Shown here piece after piece: positions 53,092 to 61,095 of a DNA stretch of 64,000 bases (position 1 is its first letter; the number at the start of each line of letters is the position of its first letter). The stretch is taken from contig CAXBIS010000010.1 in the NCBI GenBank assembly GCA_963975885.1, positions 1-64,000 of the forward strand, written 5' to 3'. The stretch comes from Pseudazoarcus sp963975885 (GTDB taxonomy: Bacteria; Pseudomonadota; Gammaproteobacteria; Burkholderiales; Rhodocyclaceae). The notes below the pieces were generated by a model. It did no database searches. It saw only the letters and a list, made by a program, of their open reading frames with translations, and was not told the DNA's origin. Position numbers and translations under genes: made by a program.

Positions 53092-53870
53092 GACGCCGCA
53101 AACCACGCCAGCCGCGGATACAGACCGACCACGCCCCCCACCACGGTCAGCGCCGGCGGGCGGATGCCCGCCTCGCGCACCCGATCGGCCAGATCAGCGA
53201 GCGTGCCGACACATACGCGCTGCGCGTCGGTCGTGCCACGTTCGATGACGCCCGCCGGCGTATCGGCCGCCAGTCCATGCTCGATCAGCCGAGCACAGAT
53301 GTCGCCCAGGCGCGAGATCCCCATGTAAATCACCAACGTCTGTGCGCCGCGCGCGAGCATCGTCCAATCCAGATCGAGCGCCCCGTCCTTGAGGAAACCG
53401 GTGGCGAACACCACCGACTGCGCGTGATCGCGATGCGTAAGCGGAATGCCGGCATAGGCCGCCACCCCTGCCGCCGCGGTGACGCCGGGCACGACCTCGA
53501 AGGAAATGGCGGCATCGACCAAAGCCTCGATCTCCTCGCCGCCGCGCCCGAAGATGAAGGGATCCCCGCCCTTGAGGCGAACCACACGACGCCCCTGGCG
53601 CGCGTGGCTCACCAGTAGCGCATTGATCTCGTCCTGCGGCAGTACGTGGTGGGCCGCCTTCTTGCCGACGTAAATACGCTCGGCCGAAGCCGGTGCCAGT
53701 TCAAGAATGCGCGCGCTCACCAGATTATCGTAGAGCACCACGTCGGCACCGGCGAGCAGCGTCGCGCCGCGCAGCGTGAGCAGTTCCGGATCGCCCGGGC
53801 CGGCACCGACCAGATACACGCGGCCCGGCTGCGGGCCGGGGCGAGCGTTGCGGATGGCAGGAATGGGCAT
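53070..53870 (-). CDS. cobA: uroporphyrinogen-III C-methyltransferase
   Basis: Protein of 266 residues. SUMT methylates uroporphyrinogen III at C2 and C7 to precorrin-2, the branch point to siroheme and cobalamin. Signatures are VYLVGAGPGDPELLTLRG, VVRLKGGDPFIFGRGGEE, FEVVPGVTAAAGVAAYAGIPLTHR and VIYMGISRL. The start at 53870 follows GGAG. It lies 68 bases after btuD on the same strand, at the end of the B12 uptake genes, but other uses such as nitrite-reductase siroheme are possible. Confidence 0.95.
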   Translation of the reverse strand: MPIPAIRNARPGPQPGRVYLVGAGPGDPELLTLRGATLLAGADVVLYDNLVSARILELAPASAERIYVGKKAAHHVLPQDEINALLVSHARQGRRVVRLKGGDPFIFGRGGEEIEALVDAAISFEVVPGVTAAAGVAAYAGIPLTHRDHAQSVVFATGFLKDGALDLDWTMLARGAQTLVIYMGISRLGDICARLIEHGLAADTPAGVIERGTTDAQRVCVGTLADLADRVREAGIRPPALTVVGGVVGLYPRLAWFAASDEAGHD

Positions 53871-53888
53871 GGACGGCTCCGGATGTAC

Positions 53889-53915
53889 GGGGCGCAATCG
53901 TCGTTCAATCGCCCC
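53889..53915 (-). terminator. possible hairpin between btuD and cobA
   Basis: GGGGCG / CGCCCC arms with further AAT/ATT-type matching inside lie in the 68-base gap. No U-tract; it may attenuate read-through into cobA. Confidence 0.3.
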
Positions 53916-53938
53916 TCCAGTTCAAGCGTAGACCTTGC

Positions 53939-54715
53939 TCAGCGCGCCACGAAGACCGATCGCCCGCCGTCGTCGAGGACTCCGATCGGATGATCGAACG
54001 CACGGCTCAGACGCGTCGCGTCGAGCATCGAAGCCGCATCACCCGCCTGCGCGCCACCGTCGCCGTCAAAGAGCACGACGGAATCGGCGTAGCGCGCCGC
54101 CAGGTTGATGTCGTGCAAGACCATCACGACGGCGCGTCCCTGTCCGGCCAGATCCCGGAACAGGTCGAGCGCGCCGATCTGGTGGTGCAGGTCGAGATGA
54201 TTGGTTGGCTCATCGAGCAGCATCAGGCGCGGCGCTTGCACCAGCAGGGTCGCGATCGCCACGCGCTGGCGCTCGCCGCCCGAGAGCGTGAGCACGTCAC
54301 GCGCAGCCATGCCCGCCAGGCCGACTGCGGCCAGCGCCTCGCGCGCCACGGCTTCGTCCTCGGCGCCCTCCCAGCCCCAGCGCCCCAGATGCGGATGGCG
54401 CCCGACCAGCACGGTCTCAAGCACCGTCGCAGGGAAATGGTCATCCTGCTGCTGGGCCAGAAGGCCGCGAAAGCGCGCCAGCTCCGCCGCCGGCCAGGCT
54501 TGCGGCGTGCGACCGGCCAGGGAAACGGACCCGGCGGCCGGCGCGCGCAGGCCGGCGAGGGTGTGCAGCAAGGTGGTCTTGCCCGATCCGTTGGGACCGA
54601 GCAGCACCACGCAGCGGCCGGCCGCGACCTCAAGCGAGACGCCACAGCAGAATACGCGCCCGCCCGCCTGCAGGGCGAGATCACGCGCTTCGAGGAGGAT
54701 TTCGCCGGATTTCAT
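53939..54715 (-). CDS. btuD: cobalamin ABC transporter ATPase BtuD-like
   Basis: Protein of 258 residues. Walker A GPNGSGKTT (40-48), Q-loop near LLAQQQDDHF, signature LSGGE (144-148), Walker B LMLLDEPTNHLDL and the switch histidine in VLHDINLAARYAD are all intact. It energises the BtuC permease. Overlap with btuC by ATGA and the upstream riboswitch-controlled btuB indicate cobalamin; the family also includes iron-siderophore ATPases. Confidence 0.9.
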   Translation of the reverse strand: MKSGEILLEARDLALQAGGRVFCCGVSLEVAAGRCVVLLGPNGSGKTTLLHTLAGLRAPAAGSVSLAGRTPQAWPAAELARFRGLLAQQQDDHFPATVLETVLVGRHPHLGRWGWEGAEDEAVAREALAAVGLAGMAARDVLTLSGGERQRVAIATLLVQAPRLMLLDEPTNHLDLHHQIGALDLFRDLAGQGRAVVMVLHDINLAARYADSVVLFDGDGGAQAGDAASMLDATRLSRAFDHPIGVLDDGGRSVFVAR

Positions 54716-55698
54716 CGGCGGGGCGCGTGACGCGAGAGCAGAAACAGGAACATCGGAACGCCGATCAGCGCGGTGAGTACGCCCACCGGCAATTGCACCG
54801 GCGCAACGACGGTACGCGCAGCCGTGTCGGCGATCAGCAGCAAGGTGCCGCCGCCCAGCGTCGCCGCCGGCAGCAGCACGCGCTGGTCGTTGCCGACCGC
54901 CAGTCTCATCAGATGCGGCACGACCAGTCCGATGAAACCGACCGAACCGACCAGCGTGACCGCGGTGGCCGTCATCAGCGAAGCGGCAACATACAGCACC
55001 ATGCGCAAACGACGGACTTCCACGCCGAGGCTGCGTGCAGTCAGCTCGCCGCGCGCGAGCACGTTCAATTCGCGCGCGCGCGGCACGACCAGCGCCAGCG
55101 CCAGCGCCAGCACGACGAAGCCGGCCCACGGCCGGGATGCCCCGGAGGCGTCGCCCATCAGCCAGAACAGCATGGAGTGCACGCGTACATCGGTGGCCAG
55201 CGAGAGCATCAGCGTGATTGCTGCACCGCAGCCGGCCGCCACGACCACGCCGGTGAGCAACAGCCGCGTCTGTGTCCACGAGCCGTCGCCGTGCGCCAGC
55301 CCGAACACCAGCAGCACCGCGGCCATCGCCCCGGCGAAGGCCGCCCCGTCAACGACCCAGGCGGCGGCACCGACGATCATCGCGGCCAGCGCGCCGACCG
55401 CAGCCCCGCCGGCGATGCCCAGGATATAGGGGTCGGCCAGCGGATTGCGCAGCAGCACCTGCATCAGCGCACCGGCCGCAGCCAGCAGCGCGCCGGCGGC
55501 GAACACGGCGGCGGCTCGCGGCAGACGCAGCTCACGCACGATGGCCGCGTCCATGCCCTCGGCAGCCCCGCCCAACGCAGCGAGGATGCGCGCCGGCGCG
55601 ACCGCGACCTCGCCCGCCGACAGCGCCCACATCAGCGCGACCAGACCCGCCACTGCAAGCGCGAACAAGGCGAGGATGGCGCGCCGGCGGCCTGGCAT
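54712..55698 (-). CDS. btuC: cobalamin ABC transporter permease BtuC-like (FecCD family)
   Basis: Protein of 328 residues with about ten membrane helices. FecCD-type motifs are LRLPRAAAVFAAGALLAAAGALMQ, NPLADPYILGIAGGAAVGAL and VGSVGFIGLVVPHLMR with the coupling-helix region. GGAGG precedes the start. Lies 67 bases downstream of btuB and overlaps btuD, forming a btuB-btuC-btuD unit. Confidence 0.92.
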   Translation of the reverse strand: MPGRRRAILALFALAVAGLVALMWALSAGEVAVAPARILAALGGAAEGMDAAIVRELRLPRAAAVFAAGALLAAAGALMQVLLRNPLADPYILGIAGGAAVGALAAMIVGAAAWVVDGAAFAGAMAAVLLVFGLAHGDGSWTQTRLLLTGVVVAAGCGAAITLMLSLATDVRVHSMLFWLMGDASGASRPWAGFVVLALALALVVPRARELNVLARGELTARSLGVEVRRLRMVLYVAASLMTATAVTLVGSVGFIGLVVPHLMRLAVGNDQRVLLPAATLGGGTLLLIADTAARTVVAPVQLPVGVLTALIGVPMFLFLLSRHAPRR

Positions 55699-55765
55699 CA
55701 GCGCCCTCCGTGCCTCGTCAGGGCCGCGGCAATGCGCCCGCGCAGCGGCTCATGCGAGGCACCCA

Positions 55766-57724
55766 TCAGAAGGCGTAGCGCGCGTCGACCATCAGCGTGC
55801 GCCCGTCAGCCGGGTAGTAGCTCTCGCCGAAGCCGTAATTGAATGCGGTCGGCGCGTACTTGCGGTCGAACAGGTTGAGCGCACGTGCCCGCAGCGTCCA
55901 CGCGTCGATGCGTTTGGACACGGCGAGATCGACCACGGTGTATGAAGGCAGACGCCGGAAGGCGTTGGCGTTGTCGCCGGCATAGTGACGCGCGCCGACG
56001 AAGTTGGCCGCCGCGTTCGCGCTCCAGCCGGAAGGTCCGCTCCAGGTCAGGTTCGCGTTGGCGCTCCATTCAGGCACCAGCGGCAGGCGTTCGCCGCGGT
56101 TGTCGCCGCCGCGAAATTCCGCCTTCTGCCAGGTGATGCCGCCACCCAGGCGCCAGTCGCGAGCAAGTACCACGCTGCCGTCGACCTGCACGCCGCGGTG
56201 ACGGCTGCGCGCCAGGTTCTCGTTCTCGAACGTCATCGGGTTGTAGGCGATCTCGTCGGTCATGTCGAGATTGTAGGCCGTCACGCCCAGCCGCCAGCCC
56301 GTGCCCGAGAACTCGGCGCCGACGTCGACGAAATCCCCGACCTCGGGACGCACCGGCTGCGAGACGAAGCCCCCGAAAGTGGTCAGTTCGTCCAGGTTGG
56401 CGAAGCGGAAGGTCTCGCCGAAGCGCGTGAACACACGCACCGCCTGCGTGATCCGCCAGCTCGCGCCGGCCTCCCAGATGGTTTCCGCATGGTCGTTGTC
56501 GCGGCGCTTGCCGCCGCTGTCGCGTGCCGACTGGTCCACGTTCTGGCGGCGCGCACCGACGCTGACGGTGAGCGCATCGGTGAGCATCGTGTGGTTGTGC
56601 ACGTAGAAGGCGTCGCTCTGCTGGTCGATGCGCACACTGTTGGTGGTCAGCCCGGACGGGCTGGCCGCACTGTCCGCGTCGAGCCGGCCGTCGTAATGGT
56701 CGAAGCCGATCACCGTGGTGCTGGCCAGTGAGCCGAGGCCATGAGCCCATTTGAGCCGCGGCGTGAGCGACAGCGTGCGCGTCTCGCGGTCCTGGAAAGT
56801 CGGCCAGTTGGAGATGAACGAACGCCCGCGCGTCTCGCCCAGTCCCAGTTCGGCCGCGAACTCCAGCGTATCGGAGAGCGCGTAGCGCACGCCAGGACGC
56901 ACATAGGCGCTGTCACGCTTGGCGAAGCTGTCGTCGGTCTCGGCCTGACGCGGATCGTCGTCGTACTGCGCGTTGGTGAGCGCACCGGGCAGGCCGAAGC
57001 GGGTCTTGGCACCACCGGCCTCGAGCGTGATCTCGCCGCGTTCGAGTGCGTAGGCGAGGTTGGCCGCGAGCGCGTTCTGCTCCTGCCGGTTGTTGTCGCG
57101 CCAGCCGCGACTGGCGCGGTGATCGGCACTCAGCGCGATGCTCAGCTCGCCGCTGCGCGTGGCGTAGTCGGCCGACAGTTCGCGCGTGTCGAAGCTGCCC
57201 CAGCCGGCCGACACGCTGCCGCCTTCCTCGTCGGTGGAGGTGATGATGTTGATGACGCCGCCGACGGCGTTGTCGCCATACTGGATGGCACCGCTGCCGT
57301 GGCGCACCTCGATGCGCTCGATGCGTCCGAGCGGCACTTGCGACCAGTCCACGGCGGCCGAATCGAGCGGGTTCAGACGCCGGCCGTTGAGCAGCACCAG
57401 CACGCGCTGGGCACCGCCCTCTCCAAAGCCACGCATGTCGACCGCCGTGTCGCCGGCCACGCCGCCATACAGTCCACGCACCTGCAAGCCGGTGACGCGG
57501 CGCAGTACATCCGGCACGGAGAGTGCGCCACTGGCCGTGATTTCTTCGCGCGAAATCGTGACCACGCGGCCGATGACGTCGATCGACTGTTCGGGAAAGC
57601 GCGTCGCGGTCACGATGACCGGTTCGCCGAGTGATTCATGAACGATCGGCTGCGCGGCGGCCGTTTGAGCGAAGGCAGCCGCCAGCGCCGCCGGGATGGC
57701 CGAAAGAAGGGGATGGGATTTCAT
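55766..57724 (-). CDS. btuB: TonB-dependent cobalamin receptor BtuB-like
   Basis: Protein of 652 residues. A signal peptide (about 1-25) is followed by a TonB box-like PVIVTATRFPE, a plug domain (VPDVLRRVTGLQVRG, VDMRGFG, RVLVLLNGRRLNPLD, IERIEVRHGSGAIQYGDNAVGGVINI) and a 22-strand barrel ending in the outer-membrane sorting signal VDARYAF with a terminal Phe. The cobalamin riboswitch directly upstream supports B12 as substrate. The start at 57724 follows GGAG. Confidence 0.93.
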   Translation of the reverse strand: MKSHPLLSAIPAALAAAFAQTAAAQPIVHESLGEPVIVTATRFPEQSIDVIGRVVTISREEITASGALSVPDVLRRVTGLQVRGLYGGVAGDTAVDMRGFGEGGAQRVLVLLNGRRLNPLDSAAVDWSQVPLGRIERIEVRHGSGAIQYGDNAVGGVINIITSTDEEGGSVSAGWGSFDTRELSADYATRSGELSIALSADHRASRGWRDNNRQEQNALAANLAYALERGEITLEAGGAKTRFGLPGALTNAQYDDDPRQAETDDSFAKRDSAYVRPGVRYALSDTLEFAAELGLGETRGRSFISNWPTFQDRETRTLSLTPRLKWAHGLGSLASTTVIGFDHYDGRLDADSAASPSGLTTNSVRIDQQSDAFYVHNHTMLTDALTVSVGARRQNVDQSARDSGGKRRDNDHAETIWEAGASWRITQAVRVFTRFGETFRFANLDELTTFGGFVSQPVRPEVGDFVDVGAEFSGTGWRLGVTAYNLDMTDEIAYNPMTFENENLARSRHRGVQVDGSVVLARDWRLGGGITWQKAEFRGGDNRGERLPLVPEWSANANLTWSGPSGWSANAAANFVGARHYAGDNANAFRRLPSYTVVDLAVSKRIDAWTLRARALNLFDRKYAPTAFNYGFGESYYPADGRTLMVDARYAF

Positions 57725-57848
57725 CGATGGACTCCGGTTGTCCGTGCGCCCCCGCACGGATCGACCTGAACAAAACCGAAGTACACGCAGAGCGCCGTCA
57801 GGACACGCATCCCGTCGCCACCCCGCGACACTTCGCCGGTGCGTGTCC
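57725..57848 (-). promoter_or_regulatory. riboswitch expression platform upstream of btuB
   Basis: Two structures lie between the aptamer and the start codon. GGACACGCA (57840-57848 on the minus strand) pairs with TGCGTGTCC (57801-57809) around an inner GTCGC/GCGAC stem, and a second hairpin TCCGTGC/GCACGGA (57741-57760) stands just before the GGAG ribosome-binding site. Neither has a U-tract, so control may be on translation. Confidence 0.55.
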
Positions 57849-57849
57849 G

Positions 57850-58065
57850 GGCCGGTATCCGGGCTCGCAGACTGAACGGCCGATCCCTGAAGGACCTCCG
57901 CCGGACGCACCGCCTTCCCAAACTCGCGTTCAGTGGCCGTGAGGATGCGTCTTTCGTCTGCTTACCGTTGCGGGGGCAGCACAGGACTTGCGTGGGCCGG
58001 CGGGGCCGGTCACGCGCACCTGTTTCCCGTTTAACCCTGCGACGCGATCTGCCGCCGGGCACCTG
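57850..58065 (-). promoter_or_regulatory. cobalamin (AdoCbl) riboswitch
   Basis: On the minus strand the conserved blocks appear in order: GGTGCCCGGC (P1), GTTAAACGGGAAACAGGTG, CTGCCCCCGCAACGGTAAGC, the B12 box GCCACTGAACGCGAGTTTGG-GAAGGCGG (about 57911-57936), and GCCCGGATACC closing P1. This is a full-length class I-type cobalamin aptamer. It should reduce btuBCD expression when cobalamin is plentiful. Confidence 0.95.
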
Positions 58066-58095
58066 GAGCACGCTCGCCCGTCGGGCGAGGCGCGC

Positions 58096-58101
58096 ATGAT
58101 A
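58096..58101 (-). promoter_or_regulatory. possible -10 of the btuB operon
   Basis: TATCAT lies 31 bases upstream of the riboswitch 5' end on the minus strand. The -35 match is poor. Confidence 0.35.
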
Positions 58102-58229
58102 GCGCGAACCCATGCCATCGGCACAGCGCAGGTGAATACCCGCGGTACGCGCGCGCATCGCGGACATCCCGGATGCGGGCCAACGTGCCGGTGGTAAACT
58201 GCTGCGGCATCAAGGCCCAACGCTAGCGC

Positions 58230-59246
58230 ATGCACATTCGCATCGAAATCCCGGATGACAGCCTTGCCGACGCCCTGCGCGCGAGCGTCGGCAATACGCT
58301 TGGTCGCGTCGGAAATCTGGCCGTGCAGATCGGGCTCGCGCAGGGCTCGCTGCAACCGCAAATGCACCGTCCCGCAATCGTGCTGTTCGCAGGAGATCAC
58401 GGGGCGATCGCCGCGGGTGCCTCGGCGCGTCCGCAGAAAATCACCTGGCAGAGCGTGGAGCGCGTCGTCGCCGGCCGTGCGCCAATCAACCTCGCGTGCC
58501 GGCAGATGGCGCTAGGACTGTCGGTCGTCGACGCCGGCGTGAGCCACGATTTCGGCACACGCGCGGGGCTGGTCGACGCCAAGATCGAACACGGCACGGC
58601 CAACTTCGGTCTGGAGCCGGCGATGTGGCGTTCGCAACTCGAGCGCGCACTCGAACGCGGCCGCGCACTCGCCCACGAATACGCCGCGCTGGGTTGCAGC
58701 GTGATCGGCTTCGGCTCGATCGGCGTCGGTGCGCGCGCTTCGGCCGCGCTGCTCACGCACTGCCTGACCGACCTGCCGCTGAATGTGCTGTCCAGTCCCG
58801 ATGACGCGGCCGACGCCGTCCTGACGCGCCGCCGCGCCCTGCTGGATCGTGCATTGGCGCGCGCCGGCCGCCCCGCAGATGCCTTCGAGGCGCTGCGCGA
58901 ATTCGGCGGCTTCGAGATCGCGATGATGAGCGGGGCCATGCTTGGCGCAGCCGAACGGCGACTACTCGTCGTCGTCGACGGTTTCGTGGCGAGTTCCGCG
59001 CTGCTGGCTGCACGCGGGATCGCGCCGGAAGTCGTCGCCTACGCCACTCTCGCCGATCGCTCGGCCGAACCCGGACATGCCCATCAGGCCGCTGCGCTGG
59101 GTCTCGAGCCGCTGCTCGATCTCGGGCTGGCCGGTGGCGACGGCGTAGCGGCCGCGCTGGCGATGCCGTTGCTGCGCACCGCCGCAGCCTGTCCCGGCGT
59201 CGCGGCCGGCGTCGCGCCTGCCGGCCGCGACAGCCAGAGTCCCTGA
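58230..59246 (+). CDS. cobT: divergent CobT-like phosphoribosyltransferase
   Basis: Protein of 338 residues that aligns along its length with CobT, which makes alpha-ribazole phosphate from nicotinate mononucleotide and dimethylbenzimidazole for the lower ligand of cobalamin. Conserved are LGRVGNLAVQ, VLFAGDHG (51-58), VVDAGVS and FGGFEIAMMSGAMLGAA with LLVVVDGF. The GELGMxNTT motif is GSIGVGARA (162-170), and the catalytic LGEGSGAALA block reads GGDGVAAALA (302-311), placing Asp304 where the general-base Glu is expected. It stands divergent from the riboswitch-controlled btuB. It may be a CobT with another base preference or a paralogue with a different role. Confidence 0.75.
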   Translation: MHIRIEIPDDSLADALRASVGNTLGRVGNLAVQIGLAQGSLQPQMHRPAIVLFAGDHGAIAAGASARPQKITWQSVERVVAGRAPINLACRQMALGLSVVDAGVSHDFGTRAGLVDAKIEHGTANFGLEPAMWRSQLERALERGRALAHEYAALGCSVIGFGSIGVGARASAALLTHCLTDLPLNVLSSPDDAADAVLTRRRALLDRALARAGRPADAFEALREFGGFEIAMMSGAMLGAAERRLLVVVDGFVASSALLAARGIAPEVVAYATLADRSAEPGHAHQAAALGLEPLLDLGLAGGDGVAAALAMPLLRTAAACPGVAAGVAPAGRDSQSP

Positions 59247-59274
59247 GGCCGGCGCCTGAATGTGCAGCTTCGCT

Positions 59275-59280
59275 TATAAT
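59275..59280 (+). promoter_or_regulatory. -10 element upstream of the degenerate GGDEF gene
   Basis: A consensus TATAAT, 51 bases before the GTG start. No good -35. Confidence 0.4.
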
Positions 59281-59330
59281 CGTTCGGCAGTCCGCGCAAA
59301 TGGCGCACAACCACAACGGAGCTCGTATCC

Positions 59331-60059
59331 GTGTCGCCCGAAATCCTGTCGCTCGCCCTGACCCTGATCCTCGGCCTGTCCATCGGCTTCTATGCCGGCC
59401 AGGCGTCGGCCCGTCGCAGCCGGTCGGGGCGCCCCGCCGACGACGTCGTGCCGGCTCGCACCTCCGCCACCCAGTCCGAAGCCGGCGATCTGGCCCGCAA
59501 GCTGGCCGAGCGTACGCGCGAGGCCGAGGCACTGCGCGCCAAGCTCGCCTCGAACGAACGCCAGCTGCGTGACGAGGCGCTGACTGACCCACTTACCGGG
59601 ATCGGCAACGGCATGCTGCTGTCCGATCGCATCGACCACGCGATTACGCGCGGTCGGCGCCATAACGCGCGCCTGGGAATCATCGTGCTCGATCTCGAAG
59701 AGTTCGGCGCGATCAACGAAGGTCTTGGCCGCAAAGTCGGGGACCGGCTGCTGGTCGAGGTCGCGCGCAAACTGCGCGAGGCCGTTCGCGCCGAGGACAC
59801 CGTCGCCCATGTGCACGGCGACCGCTTCGCAATCGCGCTCGAGGGCGTGTTCGAACGCGAAGATCTGGAGCGCGGTCGCGAGGCGGTGCAGCGCGTGTTC
59901 GCCGAGCCGTTCGTGCTCGACGACAAGGAGGTCGAACTCAAGGCACGCATGGGCAGCGCGTTGTTCCCGACCGACGGCGAGAATTCCGAAACCCTGTTGC
60001 GCGCGGCCGAGAATCAGCTCGCGATCGGGCGCAAGCGCGCCGCACGGAAGTCTTCCTGA
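59331..60059 (+). CDS. membrane-anchored degenerate GGDEF protein
   Basis: Protein of 242 residues. One membrane helix (about 6-24) and a coiled coil (about 50-82) precede a GGDEF-fold domain (DEALTDPLTGIGNGMLLSDRI onwards). The signature is HGDRF (162-166) instead of GGDEF, so cyclase activity is unlikely, while the inhibitory-site motif RAED (153-156) is kept in the right spacing. It may be a c-di-GMP receptor. The start is GTG at 59331, with GGAGC 9 bases upstream. Confidence 0.88.
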   Translation: MSPEILSLALTLILGLSIGFYAGQASARRSRSGRPADDVVPARTSATQSEAGDLARKLAERTREAEALRAKLASNERQLRDEALTDPLTGIGNGMLLSDRIDHAITRGRRHNARLGIIVLDLEEFGAINEGLGRKVGDRLLVEVARKLREAVRAEDTVAHVHGDRFAIALEGVFEREDLERGREAVQRVFAEPFVLDDKEVELKARMGSALFPTDGENSETLLRAAENQLAIGRKRAARKSS

Positions 60060-60083
60060 CCGGTCGGCCGCAAGGGCGACCGG
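60060..60083 (+). terminator. GCAA-capped hairpin after the GGDEF gene
   Basis: CCGGTCGGCC-GCAA-GGGCGACCGG forms a 10-position stem with one mismatch, starting at the base after the stop codon. No T-run follows. Confidence 0.45.
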
Positions 60084-60129
60084 ATCATGAAATAATCCGG
60101 GTTTGTCACCAGACGACCCAGCCTGCCTC

Positions 60130-61095
60130 ATGAGCGTCCCGCTTCCCGATTTCTCCACCGGTCGTGTCGTCGTCGTTGGCGACGTCATGCTCGACCGTTA
60201 CTGGCATGGCTCGACCAACCGCATCTCGCCCGAGGCGCCGGTTCCGATCGTGCGCGTCGAACAGGACGAATTCCGCGCCGGCGGAGCCGGCAACGTGGCA
60301 ATCAACGTCGCCTCGCTGGGCGCACGCGCCGACATCGTCGGTCTGATCGGGCGCGACGAGGCCGGCACGTTGCTGCGCCACCGCCTGGAGGACGCCGGCG
60401 TCGGCTGCCGCCTGATCGAGGCGCCGCAGCACCCGACCATCACCAAGCTGCGCATCATCAGCCGCCACCAGCAATTGATCCGGCTCGACTTCGAGGAAAG
60501 CTTTGCGGTCCTCGAATCCGCCGGCATCGAGGCCGAGTTCGGCGCAAGCCTCCCCGGCGCCGGCGCGGTCGTGCTCTCCGATTACGGCAAGGGCACCTTG
60601 GCGCAGGTCGGCTCGCTGATCCGCGCCGCGCGCGAAGCCGGTGCGCCGGTCGTGGTCGACCCCAAAGGCACGGATTTCGGCCGCTATTGCGGCGCGACCG
60701 TGATCACTCCCAATCTGTCCGAATTCGAGTCTGTGGTCGGCCATTGCGCGAGCGACGAGACCCTGGTCGAGCGCGGCGAAGCCCTGCGAGAGGCGCTGGG
60801 CCTGGAAGCCGTCCTGATCACGCGCAGCGAACGCGGCATGACCCTGCTCGCGCGCGGCGCCGCGCCGCTGACCCTGCCGGCGCGCGCGCGCGACGTGTTC
60901 GACGTCACCGGCGCCGGCGACACCGTCGTCGCCCTGCTCGGTGCGGGGCTGGCCTGCGGCCTGCCGCTGGCCGACGCGACGCTGCTGGCCAATGTCGCCG
61001 CCGGTATCGTCGTCGGCAAGCTGGGCACCGCCAGCGTCAGCCCCGAAGAGCTCGCCCGCGGCCTTGAACAGGCCCCCACTGGAGATTGCACATGA
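60130..61095 (+). CDS. hldA: D-glycero-beta-D-manno-heptose-7-phosphate kinase (kinase domain only)
   Basis: Protein of 321 residues, equal to the N-terminal kinase half of E. coli HldE. PfkB-type motifs are VVGDVMLDRYWHGSTNRISPEAPVPIV, FRAGGAGNVAINVASLGA and DVFDVTGAGDT (GAGD 261-264). The adenylyltransferase half is absent, so a separate hldC must exist elsewhere. It overlaps hldD by ATGA. A TTG start at 60103 is possible but the ATG at 60130 fits the family better. Confidence 0.94.
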   Translation: MSVPLPDFSTGRVVVVGDVMLDRYWHGSTNRISPEAPVPIVRVEQDEFRAGGAGNVAINVASLGARADIVGLIGRDEAGTLLRHRLEDAGVGCRLIEAPQHPTITKLRIISRHQQLIRLDFEESFAVLESAGIEAEFGASLPGAGAVVLSDYGKGTLAQVGSLIRAAREAGAPVVVDPKGTDFGRYCGATVITPNLSEFESVVGHCASDETLVERGEALREALGLEAVLITRSERGMTLLARGAAPLTLPARARDVFDVTGAGDTVVALLGAGLACGLPLADATLLANVAAGIVVGKLGTASVSPEELARGLEQAPTGDCT

